Source: Microbulbifer sp. YPW16
Lineage (GTDB): Bacteria > Pseudomonadota > Gammaproteobacteria > Pseudomonadales > Cellvibrionaceae
Direction: 5' to 3'
DNA length: 64,000 bases
Assembly (NCBI RefSeq): GCF_021290385.1
Contig: NZ_CP089928.1
Span: 1,162,501 to 1,226,500, forward strand
The notes under the pieces were generated by a model. The model made no database searches, had not been told where the DNA came from, and saw only the letters and a list, made by a program, of their open reading frames with translations. Within the stretch, counting starts at the first letter, position 1. Each line of letters opens with the position of its first letter. Positions 19,030-28,775 of the stretch are shown piece by piece. The translations under genes were made by a program, and so were the position numbers.

Positions 19030-19932
19030 ATGAACATCCTTGTGACCGGCGCAACCGGCCTGCTGGGTCGCAGCGTATTCCGGCAACTGGCCGCCAACCC
19101 GGACTGGCAGGTGACTGGCACCTGCCACTCGCGCTCCGGGCCCGGGCTGCTGCCACTGGATCTCAGTGAGCCCGGGCAAATCCGCAATGCCCTGGAACAG
19201 CTGCAGCCGGATGTGGTGATCCACTGCGCCGCGGAGCGCTGGCCCGACCGCTGCGCGAACCAGCCCGACGCGGCCTGGGCCCTGAACGTGGATGCCACCG
19301 CCCTGCTGGCAGGCGCCTGCGAGGAGCTGGGCGCACAGCTGGTATATATCTCCACCGACTATGTGTTTGATGGCACTGCCCCACCCTACAGCGCCGACGC
19401 CCGTCCCGCCCCGATCAACTTCTATGGCCGCAGCAAGCGCGCCGGCGAGGAGGCGGTACTCGCCTGCCACGGGCACTGGGTGCTGCGCCTGCCACTGCTG
19501 TTCGGGCCGGTGGAGGAACCCCGGGAATCGGGCGTGACGGCACTGCTGGACACTATCCGCACACGGGAACCCATGGCACTGGATCACTGGGCCATCCGCT
19601 ACCCCACCAGTGTGGAGGAAGTTGCCAGCGTCCTGGAGCAGTGCCTGAGGCTAAAGGCCGGGGGCGAGATCCTGTCGGGTATCTACCACTGGAGTGGTGA
19701 TACCGCCTGTACCCGTTTTGAGCTTGCGATGATGATTGCGGACCTGCTGCAACTGGACTGCCGCCATATCAGCGCCGATAGTGCCCCGCACTTCGTCGAG
19801 CCGCGGCCCCAGAACTGCCAGCTGGACAAGGCGCGCCTGCTGGCGCTGGGAATTCGCGGCGGTGCCCCACTGCCACAGCAACTGGCGAGCGTGCTGCGAC
19901 CGCTGCACGGAGAGCCTGTGGAATCAGGGTAA
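19030..19932 (+). CDS. RmlD-like NAD(P)-dependent sugar-nucleotide reductase (SDR)
   Basis: A 300-residue extended short-chain dehydrogenase. The cofactor motif 'GATGLLG' is at residues 7-13, 'ISTDYVFDG' lies near 111-119, and the active-site 'YGRSK' near 136-140 gives the Tyr-x3-Lys pair. These fit dTDP-4-dehydrorhamnose reductase and the related MAT2B-like group. No rmlA, rmlB or rmlC genes are nearby, so a dTDP-rhamnose role is not supported by context. The ATG at 19030 begins the Rossmann strand directly, as in the family. Its stop lies 85 bases from the convergent DUF2007 gene. Confidence 0.8.
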   Translation: MNILVTGATGLLGRSVFRQLAANPDWQVTGTCHSRSGPGLLPLDLSEPGQIRNALEQLQPDVVIHCAAERWPDRCANQPDAAWALNVDATALLAGACEELGAQLVYISTDYVFDGTAPPYSADARPAPINFYGRSKRAGEEAVLACHGHWVLRLPLLFGPVEEPRESGVTALLDTIRTREPMALDHWAIRYPTSVEEVASVLEQCLRLKAGGEILSGIYHWSGDTACTRFELAMMIADLLQLDCRHISADSAPHFVEPRPQNCQLDKARLLALGIRGGAPLPQQLASVLRPLHGEPVESG

Positions 19933-20017
19933 GCCCGGCGGGAGGCTGATTTACTGGAGGGGGGATCGTGGGAACTGGCAGGGGTACCCCGGGCATCCGG
20001 GACAGTTTTCCGTAATC

Positions 20018-20305
20018 TCAGGCGCCGGTAACTGGCCGCGAATCGGCTGCACGGTGCCGCGCCACTGGTACAGCGGGCGCGACAGTCTCACCGTCGAGCA
20101 CCTTGCGCAATACTTCCTGGGCGTTGGCCAACTGGCCATCCTGCATAATCCACAGTTCCGAGTACCAGGCTACGGGACCCGATTCCTCCTGCGGCACATC
20201 CACCGCCGCCTGCTGGGTGAGCGCCCGGATTCCCGATTTCTCCAGGAGGGTGTAGAGGTGGCTCACCAGCAGCTGGTCGCTGGCGAAGTAGATCCTGCAG
20301 GCCAT
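20018..20305 (-). CDS. DUF2007 domain protein (putative signal-transducing protein)
   Basis: A 95-residue cytoplasmic protein that opens with 'RIYFASDQLLVSHLYTLLEKSGI', the typical start of DUF2007 proteins: a small ferredoxin-like fold annotated 'putative signal transducing protein'. The conserved 'LWIMQDGQLANAQEVL' block follows. The last 25 residues are an alanine- and arginine-rich tail. The ATG is at 20303-20305. A 243-base gap separates it from the diguanylate cyclase gene upstream of it. Its function is unknown. Confidence 0.75.
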   Translation of the reverse strand: MACRIYFASDQLLVSHLYTLLEKSGIRALTQQAAVDVPQEESGPVAWYSELWIMQDGQLANAQEVLRKVLDGETVAPAVPVARHRAADSRPVTGA

Positions 20306-20548
20306 GGCTTACGTTCCGTCGATATTCTTCTTCCCACCGTTCACTGGCAGGGAGTCGTCTTTATGCTTGTGGAATCCCTGCGGGGGCAGGAATTCACTTT
20401 CCGTTAACTTAAAACATAGACGACAGGAGAATATGGCGCGACAGGCGCTGGAGGGGAGTGGCGCCAACTGGCAGTAAAAAGCGCGCCCGGATAAAGCGGC
20501 GCCCAGGTTCAGGCAGTTACCGGCGATGCCCGGCGAGAGGCACAGGCC

Positions 20549-22270
20549 TCAGGATTTATCATCGTTGCCGGCTATGGCCGTAGGTACCTGCCCCCGGCGC
20601 CGACCAGTGGAAAGGTGTTCGATACAGGATAAGCGGTCGGAATAGATCTGGTAATTGTTCTTGCCGCGATACTTTGCGTGATACATGGCCACATCGGCCC
20701 GCTGCAGGATCGCCTCGAGCGTGTGCCCATGTTCCGGAATGGCAACAATGCCGATACTGAGAGTCACCCGCAGCACCTGATCGCCAATCTTCACCGGTTG
20801 TGCCACCACACCAAGCAGCTTCTCCGCCAGCACACGGCAGGCATCATCGCCGCCGGCAGAGGGCACAAACACGCAGAACTCATCACCGCCGAGTCGGGCC
20901 ACCGTATCGCCCTGGCGCACCACGCTTACCAGTCGCTGGGCCAGCACCCGCAGGAGGTCGTCGCCACGCTGGTGCCCCAGGGAATCGTTGACACGCTTGA
21001 AATCATCCAGGTCGATAAAAAAGACATACCCCGTGTTCTGCAGGTGGGACTCGCTGTGCAGGTATTGCTCGAGCTTGTCGACCAGTGCATGGCGGTTGGC
21101 GAGGCCGGTAAGCGTGTCGTGCATGGCGATATGCTCCAGCTCGGCGGTATTCTGCGCAACGATTTCCTTCATCACCTCCAGCTGGTCGCAGACCGCCAGG
21201 CCGGTATAGTCCAGTACGTCTATCTCATCGAAGTGGGTCCGGGGTTTGCGCACCGGGCGAATCAGTTGCCGCGCGCGGTCGAAATTGCCATCACTGAGCA
21301 GCGGCAGCGCTTCGGCCAGGCGACGCAGCCGGAAAATCGGGCTCCATAACATTCCCACCAGTGCGGCGATAAACGTGGCCGAACCCAGTGCCGCAAACCA
21401 GAACAGCAGCTTGAGTGAGTCCTCGATATGGCGCACCTGTGTGGTTACATCGTCAATGATGACAAAGCGGGCCCCACCGGGGTTGCCGTCCTGCAACGGG
21501 AAGGTGCGGACATCGTAACTGGCCGGACCAAAGTCATAACTGCCCGAGAACCGCAGTTCCGGCACCTGCGCCCCCTGCGCTGCCACCTCCCGCAACAGCG
21601 GCATCATCCGCTCGTGCGAAGTCAGGGCGATAACAGACCGGCTCCAGCCATCCAGGTAGGCATCGACCACCTTGTCCCCTTCGTCACCGGTCGCCGACAG
21701 GATGCCGATATCGGAGCCGGTGATCTGGCGGAATGCCAGCAGCTCATCGGCGAGGGAGCGGTCCACCTGCAGGACATATTCCTCTGACAGGTCGCCGGCG
21801 GTAATACCCATTACCAGGCTCTGTACACAGGACTCGGCACAATAGACCGACTCCCGTGTTTCGCCGCTGACGATCACATCCCGGACCTGTTCCGGCGTCA
21901 GGCGCCGGGTGGTCGCGCCCCATACCCTCGGCGGTCTCTGGCCCGGGCTGTATAGCTTGAGGGACTCCAGCCCCCAGCTGTCGCGCAGATGCTCCCACTG
22001 CTGGTCAAACAGTTTGTGGAGGATATCGGAATTGGGTGCCAGCCCACCGCGCCACAGGACAAACAGGTCGGTGAGCTGGTTCAGGTCTTCGCGCGACTGT
22101 TTCAGCAGGCCGGAAATCTGGTACTGGTAGGTGAGGTAACGACCCTCGCGGTTCTTTTCCAGCAGGGAGTGCAGGCTGCGGTGATCCAGCCAAATAAAGA
22201 ACAGGCACATGGCGATGACCAGTGCCAGGGAAAATATGCCGACCCTGAACCGCAGACTGTGTAATTGCAT
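20549..22270 (-). CDS. Membrane diguanylate cyclase with periplasmic sensor domain
   Basis: A 573-residue protein. Membrane segment 1 (residues 8-26) and segment 2 (about 300-322) flank a periplasmic sensor of about 270 residues whose family I cannot name with confidence (CHASE4-like or similar). A HAMP-like linker is followed by a GGDEF domain whose active site 'RLGGDEFCVF' lies near residue 460. The intact GGDEF signature predicts cyclic di-GMP synthesis. The sensor carries a C-x3-C pair ('YCAESC', near residues 142-147). I chose the ATG at 22268-22270 because a GAGG site precedes it; an in-frame start at 22333 would add 21 residues without membrane character. The signal sensed is unknown. 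Confidence 0.9.
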   Translation of the reverse strand: MQLHSLRFRVGIFSLALVIAMCLFFIWLDHRSLHSLLEKNREGRYLTYQYQISGLLKQSREDLNQLTDLFVLWRGGLAPNSDILHKLFDQQWEHLRDSWGLESLKLYSPGQRPPRVWGATTRRLTPEQVRDVIVSGETRESVYCAESCVQSLVMGITAGDLSEEYVLQVDRSLADELLAFRQITGSDIGILSATGDEGDKVVDAYLDGWSRSVIALTSHERMMPLLREVAAQGAQVPELRFSGSYDFGPASYDVRTFPLQDGNPGGARFVIIDDVTTQVRHIEDSLKLLFWFAALGSATFIAALVGMLWSPIFRLRRLAEALPLLSDGNFDRARQLIRPVRKPRTHFDEIDVLDYTGLAVCDQLEVMKEIVAQNTAELEHIAMHDTLTGLANRHALVDKLEQYLHSESHLQNTGYVFFIDLDDFKRVNDSLGHQRGDDLLRVLAQRLVSVVRQGDTVARLGGDEFCVFVPSAGGDDACRVLAEKLLGVVAQPVKIGDQVLRVTLSIGIVAIPEHGHTLEAILQRADVAMYHAKYRGKNNYQIYSDRLSCIEHLSTGRRRGQVPTAIAGNDDKS

Positions 22271-22840
22271 ATCCCTCGCAACTCCCGCCTCTGCCCTGAT
22301 TGGATACGGAGCCCCGCGGCTCCCACCGGCCATTCCCTAACCGGTCATTTATTCTCTGTTGTGGTCTTTCAGCCCGGGGATGCCCTTGCCCATTACCCAA
22401 ATCGCACCGGTGGGCAACCTGCCCCGGGGCAGGAGCCGGCTCCCTCCGGGTATACCAAGTATGATCAAGCCACCCTGCCGTGATTCCCGCGAGGCGGCCC
22501 ATAGCAGTTTAAAATAGCGCCAACTCGGTCGTTTCTGGATTTAAATCACAAAAATCAGCGCAAAATAGCTTTTCCAGCGCTGCAGATCCGCCGATTGCCC
22601 GGCAGCCCGGCGATTGCTAAGATGCGCGCGGCTCACGAGGCCCACAAGCGCCCCGAGCAGCAGGCTGCCACTCCCCGTGGCACCGCGGCCATCCCGCCGC
22701 GCAGCGATCCCGCGTCCGTGCCGGCAACCCCGGTACGCAAATGGCGCCCGGGCCGCTCTGCTATTTTTTTAACCGGTGCCAGACCCCGCCGGCGGGCGCA
22801 ATTCCAGCGACCTATCCCTGCGATACAGGAAACGACGTTT
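22271..22840. other. 570-base divergent region upstream of gcvP
   Basis: This gap separates the divergent cyclase and gcvP genes. A perfect 16-base palindrome CCTGCCCCGGGGCAGG is at 22418-22433 and overlaps GAGCCGGCTC at 22433-22442. An AT-rich patch at 22509-22570 is a plausible promoter zone. No glycine riboswitch was recognised. The gcvP frame is open back to 22595, but the ATG at 22841 is the natural start, so a leader of unknown length is likely. Confidence 0.45.
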
Positions 22841-25732
22841 ATGACCCAGCCATCTCTGCTGCAGTTGGAACAACACGACGCCTTCATTCACCGCCATATC
22901 GGACCCGACGAGGCGCAGATCAAAGAGATGCTGGAAACGCTCGGCGTGGCCAGCCTGGATGAACTGATCGAGAAAACCGTCCCCGCCTCCATTCGCAAAC
23001 AGGACGAACTGGCCCTGGACGACGCGGTTAATGAGGAAGAGGCTCTCGGTGAGCTTCGCCAGCTGGCCCAGCGGAATAAAATTTACCGCACTTTTATCGG
23101 TATGGGCTACCACGACACGATTACACCCAATGTCATCCTGCGCAATGTGCTGGAGAATCCGGGCTGGTACACCGCCTACACCCCCTACCAGCCGGAGATT
23201 GCCCAGGGCCGGCTGGAGGGCCTGCTGAACTTCCAGCAGATGATCATGGACCTCACCGGGATGGAGCTGGCCAACGCCTCCATGCTCGACGAGGGCACCG
23301 CCGCCGCCGAGGCCATGGCGATGTGCAAGCGCCAGGCCAAGCGCAACAAGTCCAACATCTTCTTCGTGGACGGGGACTGCCACCCGCAGACGATCGCGGT
23401 GGTGAAGACCCGCGCAGAGCACTTCGGCTTTGAGATTGTGGTAGGCAACCCGGAGCAGGACCTGCCGGCCGAGCTGTTCGGCGCGCTGCTGCAATACCCT
23501 GGCTCCACCGGCGTGGTGCGCGACCTGACCGGCATCATCGACAAGGTGCACGAGGCCAATGGCCTGGTAACCGTGGCCGCCGACCTGATGAGCCTGGTGG
23601 CGCTGAAAGCACCCGGTGAAATGGGCGCCGATGTAGTGGTTGGCTGCAACCAGCGGTTCGGCATTCCCATGGGCTACGGTGGCCCGCACGCAGGCTTCTT
23701 CGCCTTCCGCGAGGCCTACAAGCGCTCCGCCCCCGGCCGGATCATCGGCGTTTCCGTGGACAGCAAGGGCAAACGCGCCCTGCGCATGGCCATGCAGACC
23801 CGCGAGCAGCATATCCGCCGCGAGAAAGCGAACTCCAATATCTGTACCTCCCAGGTACTGCTGGCGGTGATGAGCGCCTTCTACGCTGTCTACCATGGCC
23901 CCGAGGGCCTGAAGACCATCGCCACGCGCATCCAGCGCCTGGCCGACATCCTCGCCGCCGGACTGAAAAAGCAGGGTTTCGACCTGGCACACGACAGCTG
24001 GTTCGACACCCTGACCATCACTGCCGGTGACCAGCGCGATGCCATTTACCAGCGCGCCCTGGATGCGGAGATCAACCTGCGCAAGGTGGGTGAGGACGCG
24101 CTGGGTGTCAGCCTGCACGAGACCGCCAGCCTTGCTGATGTGTCCGACATCCTGCAGGCCTTCACCGGTGGCGAGCACGGACTGGACCTGCACGAGCTCG
24201 ACAGTGAGATCGCCGCCAAGGGCCCCCTGGGCGTCCCCGCGGCCCTGGTTCGCGAAAGCGAGTTCCTGACCCACCCGGTCTTCAATACCTACCACTCCGA
24301 AACGGAGATGCTGCGTTACCTGAAGATGCTGGAGTCCAAGGACATCGCACTGAATCACTCCATGATCCCGCTCGGCTCCTGCACCATGAAGCTGAACGCC
24401 ACTGCGGAGATGATTCCGGTGACCTGGCCGGAATTCGGCAAGCTGCACCCGTTTGCCCCCGCTGACCAGGCCCAGGGCTATGCCGAGATGTTCCGCCAGC
24501 TGCAGCAGATGCTGGCCGCCTGTACTGGCTACGACGCCGTCAGCCTGCAGCCCAATGCCGGCTCCCAGGGTGAATATGCCGGCCTGGTAGCGATCAAGAA
24601 GTATTTCGAGGCCAGGGGCGAGACCCAGCGCGATATATGCCTGATTCCCGCCTCTGCCCATGGCACCAACCCGGCTTCCGCCATGATGGTGAGCATGAAG
24701 GTGGTGGTAGTTGCCTGCGACAACAAGGGCAACGTGGACATGGATGACCTCAGGGCCAAGGTGGAAGAACACGGCGATCGCATCGCCGCGCTGATGGTCA
24801 CCTACCCGTCCACTCACGGCGTGTTCGAGGAAGGCATCCGCGATGTCTGCGAGCTGATCCACAATGCCGGCGGCCAGGTGTATATCGACGGCGCCAACAT
24901 GAACGCACTGATTGGTGTCGCCGCACCGGGCAAGTTCGGTGGTGATGTCTCGCACCTGAACCTGCACAAGACCTTCTGTATCCCCCACGGTGGTGGCGGT
25001 CCCGGCATGGGCCCGATTGCCGTCGGCGAACACCTGAAGCCCTACCTGGCGGGCCACCCGGTCAGCGAGGTACCGGAGACCGATACGGCCAATGGCACCA
25101 TTTCCGCGGCACCCTGGGGCTCTGCCAGCATCCTGCCGATCAGCTGGATGTATATCCGCATGATGGGCAAGACCGGCATGAAGCGTGCTACCGAGGTGGC
25201 GATCCTCAATGCCAACTATGTGGCCAAGCGCCTGAGCGAGCACTATTCCCTGCTGTATACCGGCACCAATGGCTTTATTGCCCACGAATGCCTGGTGGAC
25301 CTGCGGCCGCTCAAGGAATCGGCAGGCATCTCCGAGGAAGATATCGCCAAGCGCCTGATGGATTTCGGTTTCCACGCGCCCACCATGTCTTTCCCGGTGG
25401 CCGGCACCCTGATGATCGAGCCCACGGAAAGTGAGTCCCGCGAAGAGCTGGATCGCTTTGTCACCGCCATGGCCACCATTCGCCAGGAAGTGGAAGATGT
25501 AGCCAATGGCAAGTACAGCGCGGAGGACAACCCGCTGCACAATGCCCCCCACACTCTCGAGGACGTGATGGTCGACGAGTGGGCCCACGGCTATTCCCGC
25601 GATGTAGCCGGGCGCCCGGCAGCGTGGCTGAAGGAACACAAGGTGTGGCCGGCTTCCAACCGCATCGACAATGTCTACGGTGACCGCAACCTGATCTGCT
25701 CCTGCCCGCCGGTAGAGAGCTACATGGACTGA
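22841..25732 (+). CDS. gcvP: Glycine dehydrogenase (decarboxylating), full-length P protein
   Basis: A 963-residue homodimeric-type P protein of the glycine cleavage system. It decarboxylates glycine with pyridoxal phosphate and passes the aminomethyl group to the lipoyl H protein. The cofactor lysine is Lys710 in '[18 protein letters not shown]'. The duplicated N- and C-terminal halves are both complete. The ATG at 22841 matches the usual N-terminus ending in 'FIHRHIGP'. Neither gcvT nor gcvH is adjacent, so the partner proteins must be encoded elsewhere. A strong terminator follows. Confidence 0.97.
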   Translation: MTQPSLLQLEQHDAFIHRHIGPDEAQIKEMLETLGVASLDELIEKTVPASIRKQDELALDDAVNEEEALGELRQLAQRNKIYRTFIGMGYHDTITPNVILRNVLENPGWYTAYTPYQPEIAQGRLEGLLNFQQMIMDLTGMELANASMLDEGTAAAEAMAMCKRQAKRNKSNIFFVDGDCHPQTIAVVKTRAEHFGFEIVVGNPEQDLPAELFGALLQYPGSTGVVRDLTGIIDKVHEANGLVTVAADLMSLVALKAPGEMGADVVVGCNQRFGIPMGYGGPHAGFFAFREAYKRSAPGRIIGVSVDSKGKRALRMAMQTREQHIRREKANSNICTSQVLLAVMSAFYAVYHGPEGLKTIATRIQRLADILAAGLKKQGFDLAHDSWFDTLTITAGDQRDAIYQRALDAEINLRKVGEDALGVSLHETASLADVSDILQAFTGGEHGLDLHELDSEIAAKGPLGVPAALVRESEFLTHPVFNTYHSETEMLRYLKMLESKDIALNHSMIPLGSCTMKLNATAEMIPVTWPEFGKLHPFAPADQAQGYAEMFRQLQQMLAACTGYDAVSLQPNAGSQGEYAGLVAIKKYFEARGETQRDICLIPASAHGTNPASAMMVSMKVVVVACDNKGNVDMDDLRAKVEEHGDRIAALMVTYPSTHGVFEEGIRDVCELIHNAGGQVYIDGANMNALIGVAAPGKFGGDVSHLNLHKTFCIPHGGGGPGMGPIAVGEHLKPYLAGHPVSEVPETDTANGTISAAPWGSASILPISWMYIRMMGKTGMKRATEVAILNANYVAKRLSEHYSLLYTGTNGFIAHECLVDLRPLKESAGISEEDIAKRLMDFGFHAPTMSFPVAGTLMIEPTESESREELDRFVTAMATIRQEVEDVANGKYSAEDNPLHNAPHTLEDVMVDEWAHGYSRDVAGRPAAWLKEHKVWPASNRIDNVYGDRNLICSCPPVESYMD

Positions 25733-25757
25733 CCCCGCGCAAATAAGGGGAAAAATA

Positions 25758-25791
25758 AAAATGGCGAGCCAAACAGCTCGCCATTTTTTTT
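25758..25791. terminator. Bidirectional intrinsic terminator between gcvP and a lipoprotein gene
   Basis: A twelve-pair stem, AAAATGGCGAGC with GCTCGCCATTTT, encloses CAAACA and is followed by a run of T on the plus strand (25784-25791). On the minus strand the same stem is followed by TTTATTTTTCCCC. It can therefore end both gcvP and the convergent gene that stops at 25889. Confidence 0.93.
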
Positions 25792-25888
25792 GCGGTATCG
25801 TCACCCGTGAATCACCAGGGCACACGACCCGGGTCCGGTTTCATTTCCCGCGCTGCCCCTGAAGTAATTCTCAAGGCTCTCGCTAGCG

Positions 25889-26623
25889 CTAATAAACCAG
25901 TGCACCCAGCTTTGCACGAAAACTGCAGGCATACGGCAGTGGATAAAACCCTTCCGGCTCCAGCTCTACAAAATAGTCCCGGGCTTCCCTGTTCCCGCTG
26001 GTCCTCTCCCGCTGGTAACGGAGGTAGCGGAACAGGTATTTATCATGGCCATCATAAACAGCGATCGACGCGGGGGATTCCTGTTCCCACCGCAAGCCTT
26101 CCCTCGCGCTTTTCCCTGCCGTCAGCTCGTTCAGTGCCAGCTCGCCACTCTCCTTGAAGCGGAACAGGTAGCGACGCTCGCAGTCCGTGCTTTTCAGCTC
26201 GAAGTCCGTAATGGAGAACTCAACCTCCCCCTGTCGCGGACCATCCCAGTCAACCCGGGTCATCGCGCTATCCACCAGGTATAACCCCATATTACCCTCG
26301 GTGTAGCGATGGCCGCTGACTTCTGCAGGATAGGCCCCATTCAGGGAAAAACCGCTTTTTGCGACAGCTTCAGTCACTTTGGCAACATGCCTCTCCGAAA
26401 ACCTGCCCGGCTGGTATACCAGGATACTGCCAAGCAACGTGGCGGGATGGCGGTTATCGCGGGCAATGACTTCAAAACCTGACGATTCCAGGGATTGGGT
26501 TACCTGGAGGACCCGGTCTTCAGGTAAATACTTCGTGTGCAGGTGAATCCTTGTCGGCGCACATCCGGGAAGTGCGACTATCAATGCAAGTAACAAGAGG
26601 GCGGGACGTCTGCTTGGGAACAA
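25889..26623 (-). CDS. Putative envelope lipoprotein of unknown family
   Basis: A 244-residue product with a signal peptide whose lipobox 'LIVALPGC' puts the lipidated cysteine at residue 21. The mature part is a mixed alpha/beta soluble protein with no motif I recognise. The start is a TTG at 26621-26623, supported by a GGAGG ribosome binding site five bases upstream; no ATG before the signal peptide fits. It converges with gcvP and shares its bidirectional terminator. The DUF1624 gene on the same strand ends 73 bases upstream of it. Confidence 0.7.
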   Translation of the reverse strand: MFPSRRPALLLLALIVALPGCAPTRIHLHTKYLPEDRVLQVTQSLESSGFEVIARDNRHPATLLGSILVYQPGRFSERHVAKVTEAVAKSGFSLNGAYPAEVSGHRYTEGNMGLYLVDSAMTRVDWDGPRQGEVEFSITDFELKSTDCERRYLFRFKESGELALNELTAGKSAREGLRWEQESPASIAVYDGHDKYLFRYLRYQRERTSGNREARDYFVELEPEGFYPLPYACSFRAKLGALVY

Positions 26624-26696
26624 GGGAGCCTCCGGATGTGATCTTGCCTCTCGGGCTGGGACGAGGCGTGCGTTAACCTCGTAAAAACGGGTGTGT

Positions 26697-27917
26697 TCAC
26701 AGATAACTCAACCACCAGTCGCGGCGCCGCGCCTTGACCCCTGCTAGCCAGCGGCAGAATGGATACAGCAGTGCGACGACCGCCAGCCAGGTTACATAGA
26801 CCGCTGGCAGGGAAACCCCGTAACCGTCCGGCAGCCCCCACCAGCCTCCCGCTGCGGCACGCCAGCCAAATCCCTGCCACTGGGCGATGGCCAGCGCCAG
26901 CAGGTGGGCCAGGTAGATATGCAGGATGTAATAGGCAAAAGGCACGCGCCCGAAGGTATTGATGATATCCACCAGCGGGCCCCGCAGGCGCTCGGACCAG
27001 GCCAGCAACAGCAGCCCCGGCCCCAGGGTCATGAGTAGATACAGTAGTGATGGCGGGTATTTATCGACATTGAAGAAAGACACCAGGGTCATGCCATAGC
27101 TCGCCTGCGACATCCAGGGAACCGGGTCACCGTAAAAATTGCCCACGCGCAGAACCAGGAACAACACCACTGCGCCGAAACCGAGGGCCAGCAGTACCCT
27201 CCTGCGGCGCACCGCGGGCTCTCGGTATAGGCCGGCCAGCAGGTAACCCAGCGGCATCACCGCCAACCAGGGCAGCAGCGGGTAGACCACCACCAGCGGG
27301 AGGCCGGCAATACGGGTAAAGATATCCTCGTGCAGCGCATACCAGACCGGCGGTGGCCCCTCTTCCGGCATCACAAGGCGACCATCAAGCAGGTTGTGCC
27401 CGGCAATAATGACGACGCTGAGCACCAGCAGGGGATATCGCGGCAGGTGAATGAAAAGCGCCATGAAGATCATGCAGAAACCGATCATCGACAGGGTCGT
27501 CAACACCAGTGCGTAGCCCTGTGGCTGCACAAAACTCCAGCCAAATGACATTACCGTCTGCTCGATCAGGATCAACCAGAATCCCCGGGAGAGCAGAAAC
27601 AGGCTCAACTCCCGCGGTGAGCGGCTGGCCCGCATAAACCCGGCTCCCATTCCCGCCAGGAGTACGAACAATGGCGCACAGAAATGGGTAATCCAGCGTG
27701 TAAAGAAGTAGGCGGGAGAGGTCTCCCCCAGCTCCTCAGGGGCGAATCGCGCTGCGGTGGTGAAGTCGCGGACGTGATCCAGGGCCATGATGACCATCAC
27801 CAGGCCCCGGGCAAAGTCCACCGACACCAGCCGCCCGGCCCGGGTATCAGAGGCCTCCGCAGCGGGCCCGGGGGTTAGCGGCCCGACGGCAGCCGCAGGA
27901 GTAGCAGGATTTTGCAT
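26697..27917 (-). CDS. DUF1624 / heparan-glucosaminide N-acetyltransferase-like membrane protein
   Basis: A 406-residue polytopic protein with about ten membrane segments. After an alanine- and proline-rich N-terminus it opens with 'RLVSVDFARGLVMVIMALDHVRDF' (about residues 28-51), the DUF1624/YeiB-like acyltransferase signature in which the Asp-His pair is thought to be catalytic. Homologues transfer acetyl groups across membranes to sugars. The start is uncertain: the ATG at 27915-27917 has a poor ribosome binding site, and a TTG at 28007 is an alternative. A role in acetylating an envelope sugar is plausible but unproven. Confidence 0.75.
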   Translation of the reverse strand: MQNPATPAAAVGPLTPGPAAEASDTRAGRLVSVDFARGLVMVIMALDHVRDFTTAARFAPEELGETSPAYFFTRWITHFCAPLFVLLAGMGAGFMRASRSPRELSLFLLSRGFWLILIEQTVMSFGWSFVQPQGYALVLTTLSMIGFCMIFMALFIHLPRYPLLVLSVVIIAGHNLLDGRLVMPEEGPPPVWYALHEDIFTRIAGLPLVVVYPLLPWLAVMPLGYLLAGLYREPAVRRRRVLLALGFGAVVLFLVLRVGNFYGDPVPWMSQASYGMTLVSFFNVDKYPPSLLYLLMTLGPGLLLLAWSERLRGPLVDIINTFGRVPFAYYILHIYLAHLLALAIAQWQGFGWRAAAGGWWGLPDGYGVSLPAVYVTWLAVVALLYPFCRWLAGVKARRRDWWLSYL

Positions 27918-28066
27918 GGCAAGCACCCGTTGTTCTAAGTTTTGGGATACTTCCTGATTGACGCGGGAATCGCAGGCCCGCTGGTTTGTGCCCCAAGCAG
28001 AAACCAATTTCGCACGCAGTGCAAGTTTCGCCGGTCACAGGCATTTACACCCGGCCGGCACGCAGC

Positions 28067-28714
28067 CTACCCCCAGCCGGTAAAATACTGGACGTCCTGC
28101 CAGAGCGCCCACAGGTAGGCCAGTGTACCGCTGCCGGATGGCGACAGCAGCCATACCAGCGCCCCCAGGTTGCCAAGCACGGTTAACCAGAACAGCATCC
28201 GGAAAGACGCCTTGGATGTCTTGTGCCGGAATATTTCCCGGCCCACGAGCGCGCCGGTCCAGCCTCCGGTGATTGAAAACAGGTGCAGGGTGTTCTCCGG
28301 CGTGCGCCAGCGGCCGTTACGTGCCGCCGACTTGTCTTTCGCGTAGAGCACAAAAGTCAGCAGGCCCAGTGCCAGGAACCATAGTGGCACCAGTGGCGGA
28401 AACCGCCCCGCCAGCACCAATGCGGCCAGTACCGTGTAGAAAACCAGGCAGAATAGAACTGCACGACCGCCCCGGCCGCCCGCAACGACAGGGCGGTGAT
28501 GTCCCCGTCGGGGCCTCACCCGGATGGCGCGTGGCCGCCCCCGGTCGTCAGCCGAAACAGCGAAGCTCACGATCAATCCTTGCTCTGGCCGCCGATGCTG
28601 CCGGCTGAAATCGCGGATATGCAGGAACAGTTGCCTGCCGCCACCGGACGGTTCGATAAAGCCAAACCCCCGTGCGTCGTCCCAGGTGACAATGGTGCCA
28701 GTACCACTGTTCAT
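28067..28714 (-). CDS. Cold-shock domain fused to DUF1294 membrane domain
   Basis: A 215-residue two-part protein. Residues 1-65 form a cold-shock OB-fold with RNP1-like 'RGFGFIEP' and RNP2-like 'QLFLHI', for single-stranded RNA or DNA binding. Residues 85-205 form the DUF1294 unit of three to four membrane helices, including 'LYAKDKSAARNGRWRTPE' and 'GGWTGALVGREIFRHKT'. The fusion is a known architecture; its job is unknown, but it would tether a nucleic-acid-binding domain to the inner membrane. The ATG at 28712-28714 follows a GGAGGA site. hrpB ends 61 bases upstream. Confidence 0.88.
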   Translation of the reverse strand: MNSGTGTIVTWDDARGFGFIEPSGGGRQLFLHIRDFSRQHRRPEQGLIVSFAVSADDRGRPRAIRVRPRRGHHRPVVAGGRGGRAVLFCLVFYTVLAALVLAGRFPPLVPLWFLALGLLTFVLYAKDKSAARNGRWRTPENTLHLFSITGGWTGALVGREIFRHKTSKASFRMLFWLTVLGNLGALVWLLSPSGSGTLAYLWALWQDVQYFTGWG

Positions 28715-28775
28715 CGCCCATTCCTCCCTCTGCAGCCTGATTGGCCTCCCCCGGACCAACCGGGCAATGACCGGG

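Noticed and set aside
17051..19156. Long open frame antisense to argS (about 700 codons)
   Set aside because: Composition artefact opposite a well-conserved argS; no family features or ribosome binding site.
20426..20480. 14-codon mini-gene with an AGGAG site between the DUF2007 and cyclase genes
   Set aside because: Too short and without support beyond a chance ribosome binding site.
22500..22840. Glycine riboswitch before gcvP
   Set aside because: None of the conserved tandem aptamer core was visible; only GC-rich palindromes and AT-rich patches.
22769..25825. Very long open frame antisense to gcvP (about 1018 codons)
   Set aside because: It mirrors gcvP almost end to end, is rich in His, Gly and Ala typical of GC-rich antisense frames, and has no recognisable domain. 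The plus strand clearly encodes gcvP.
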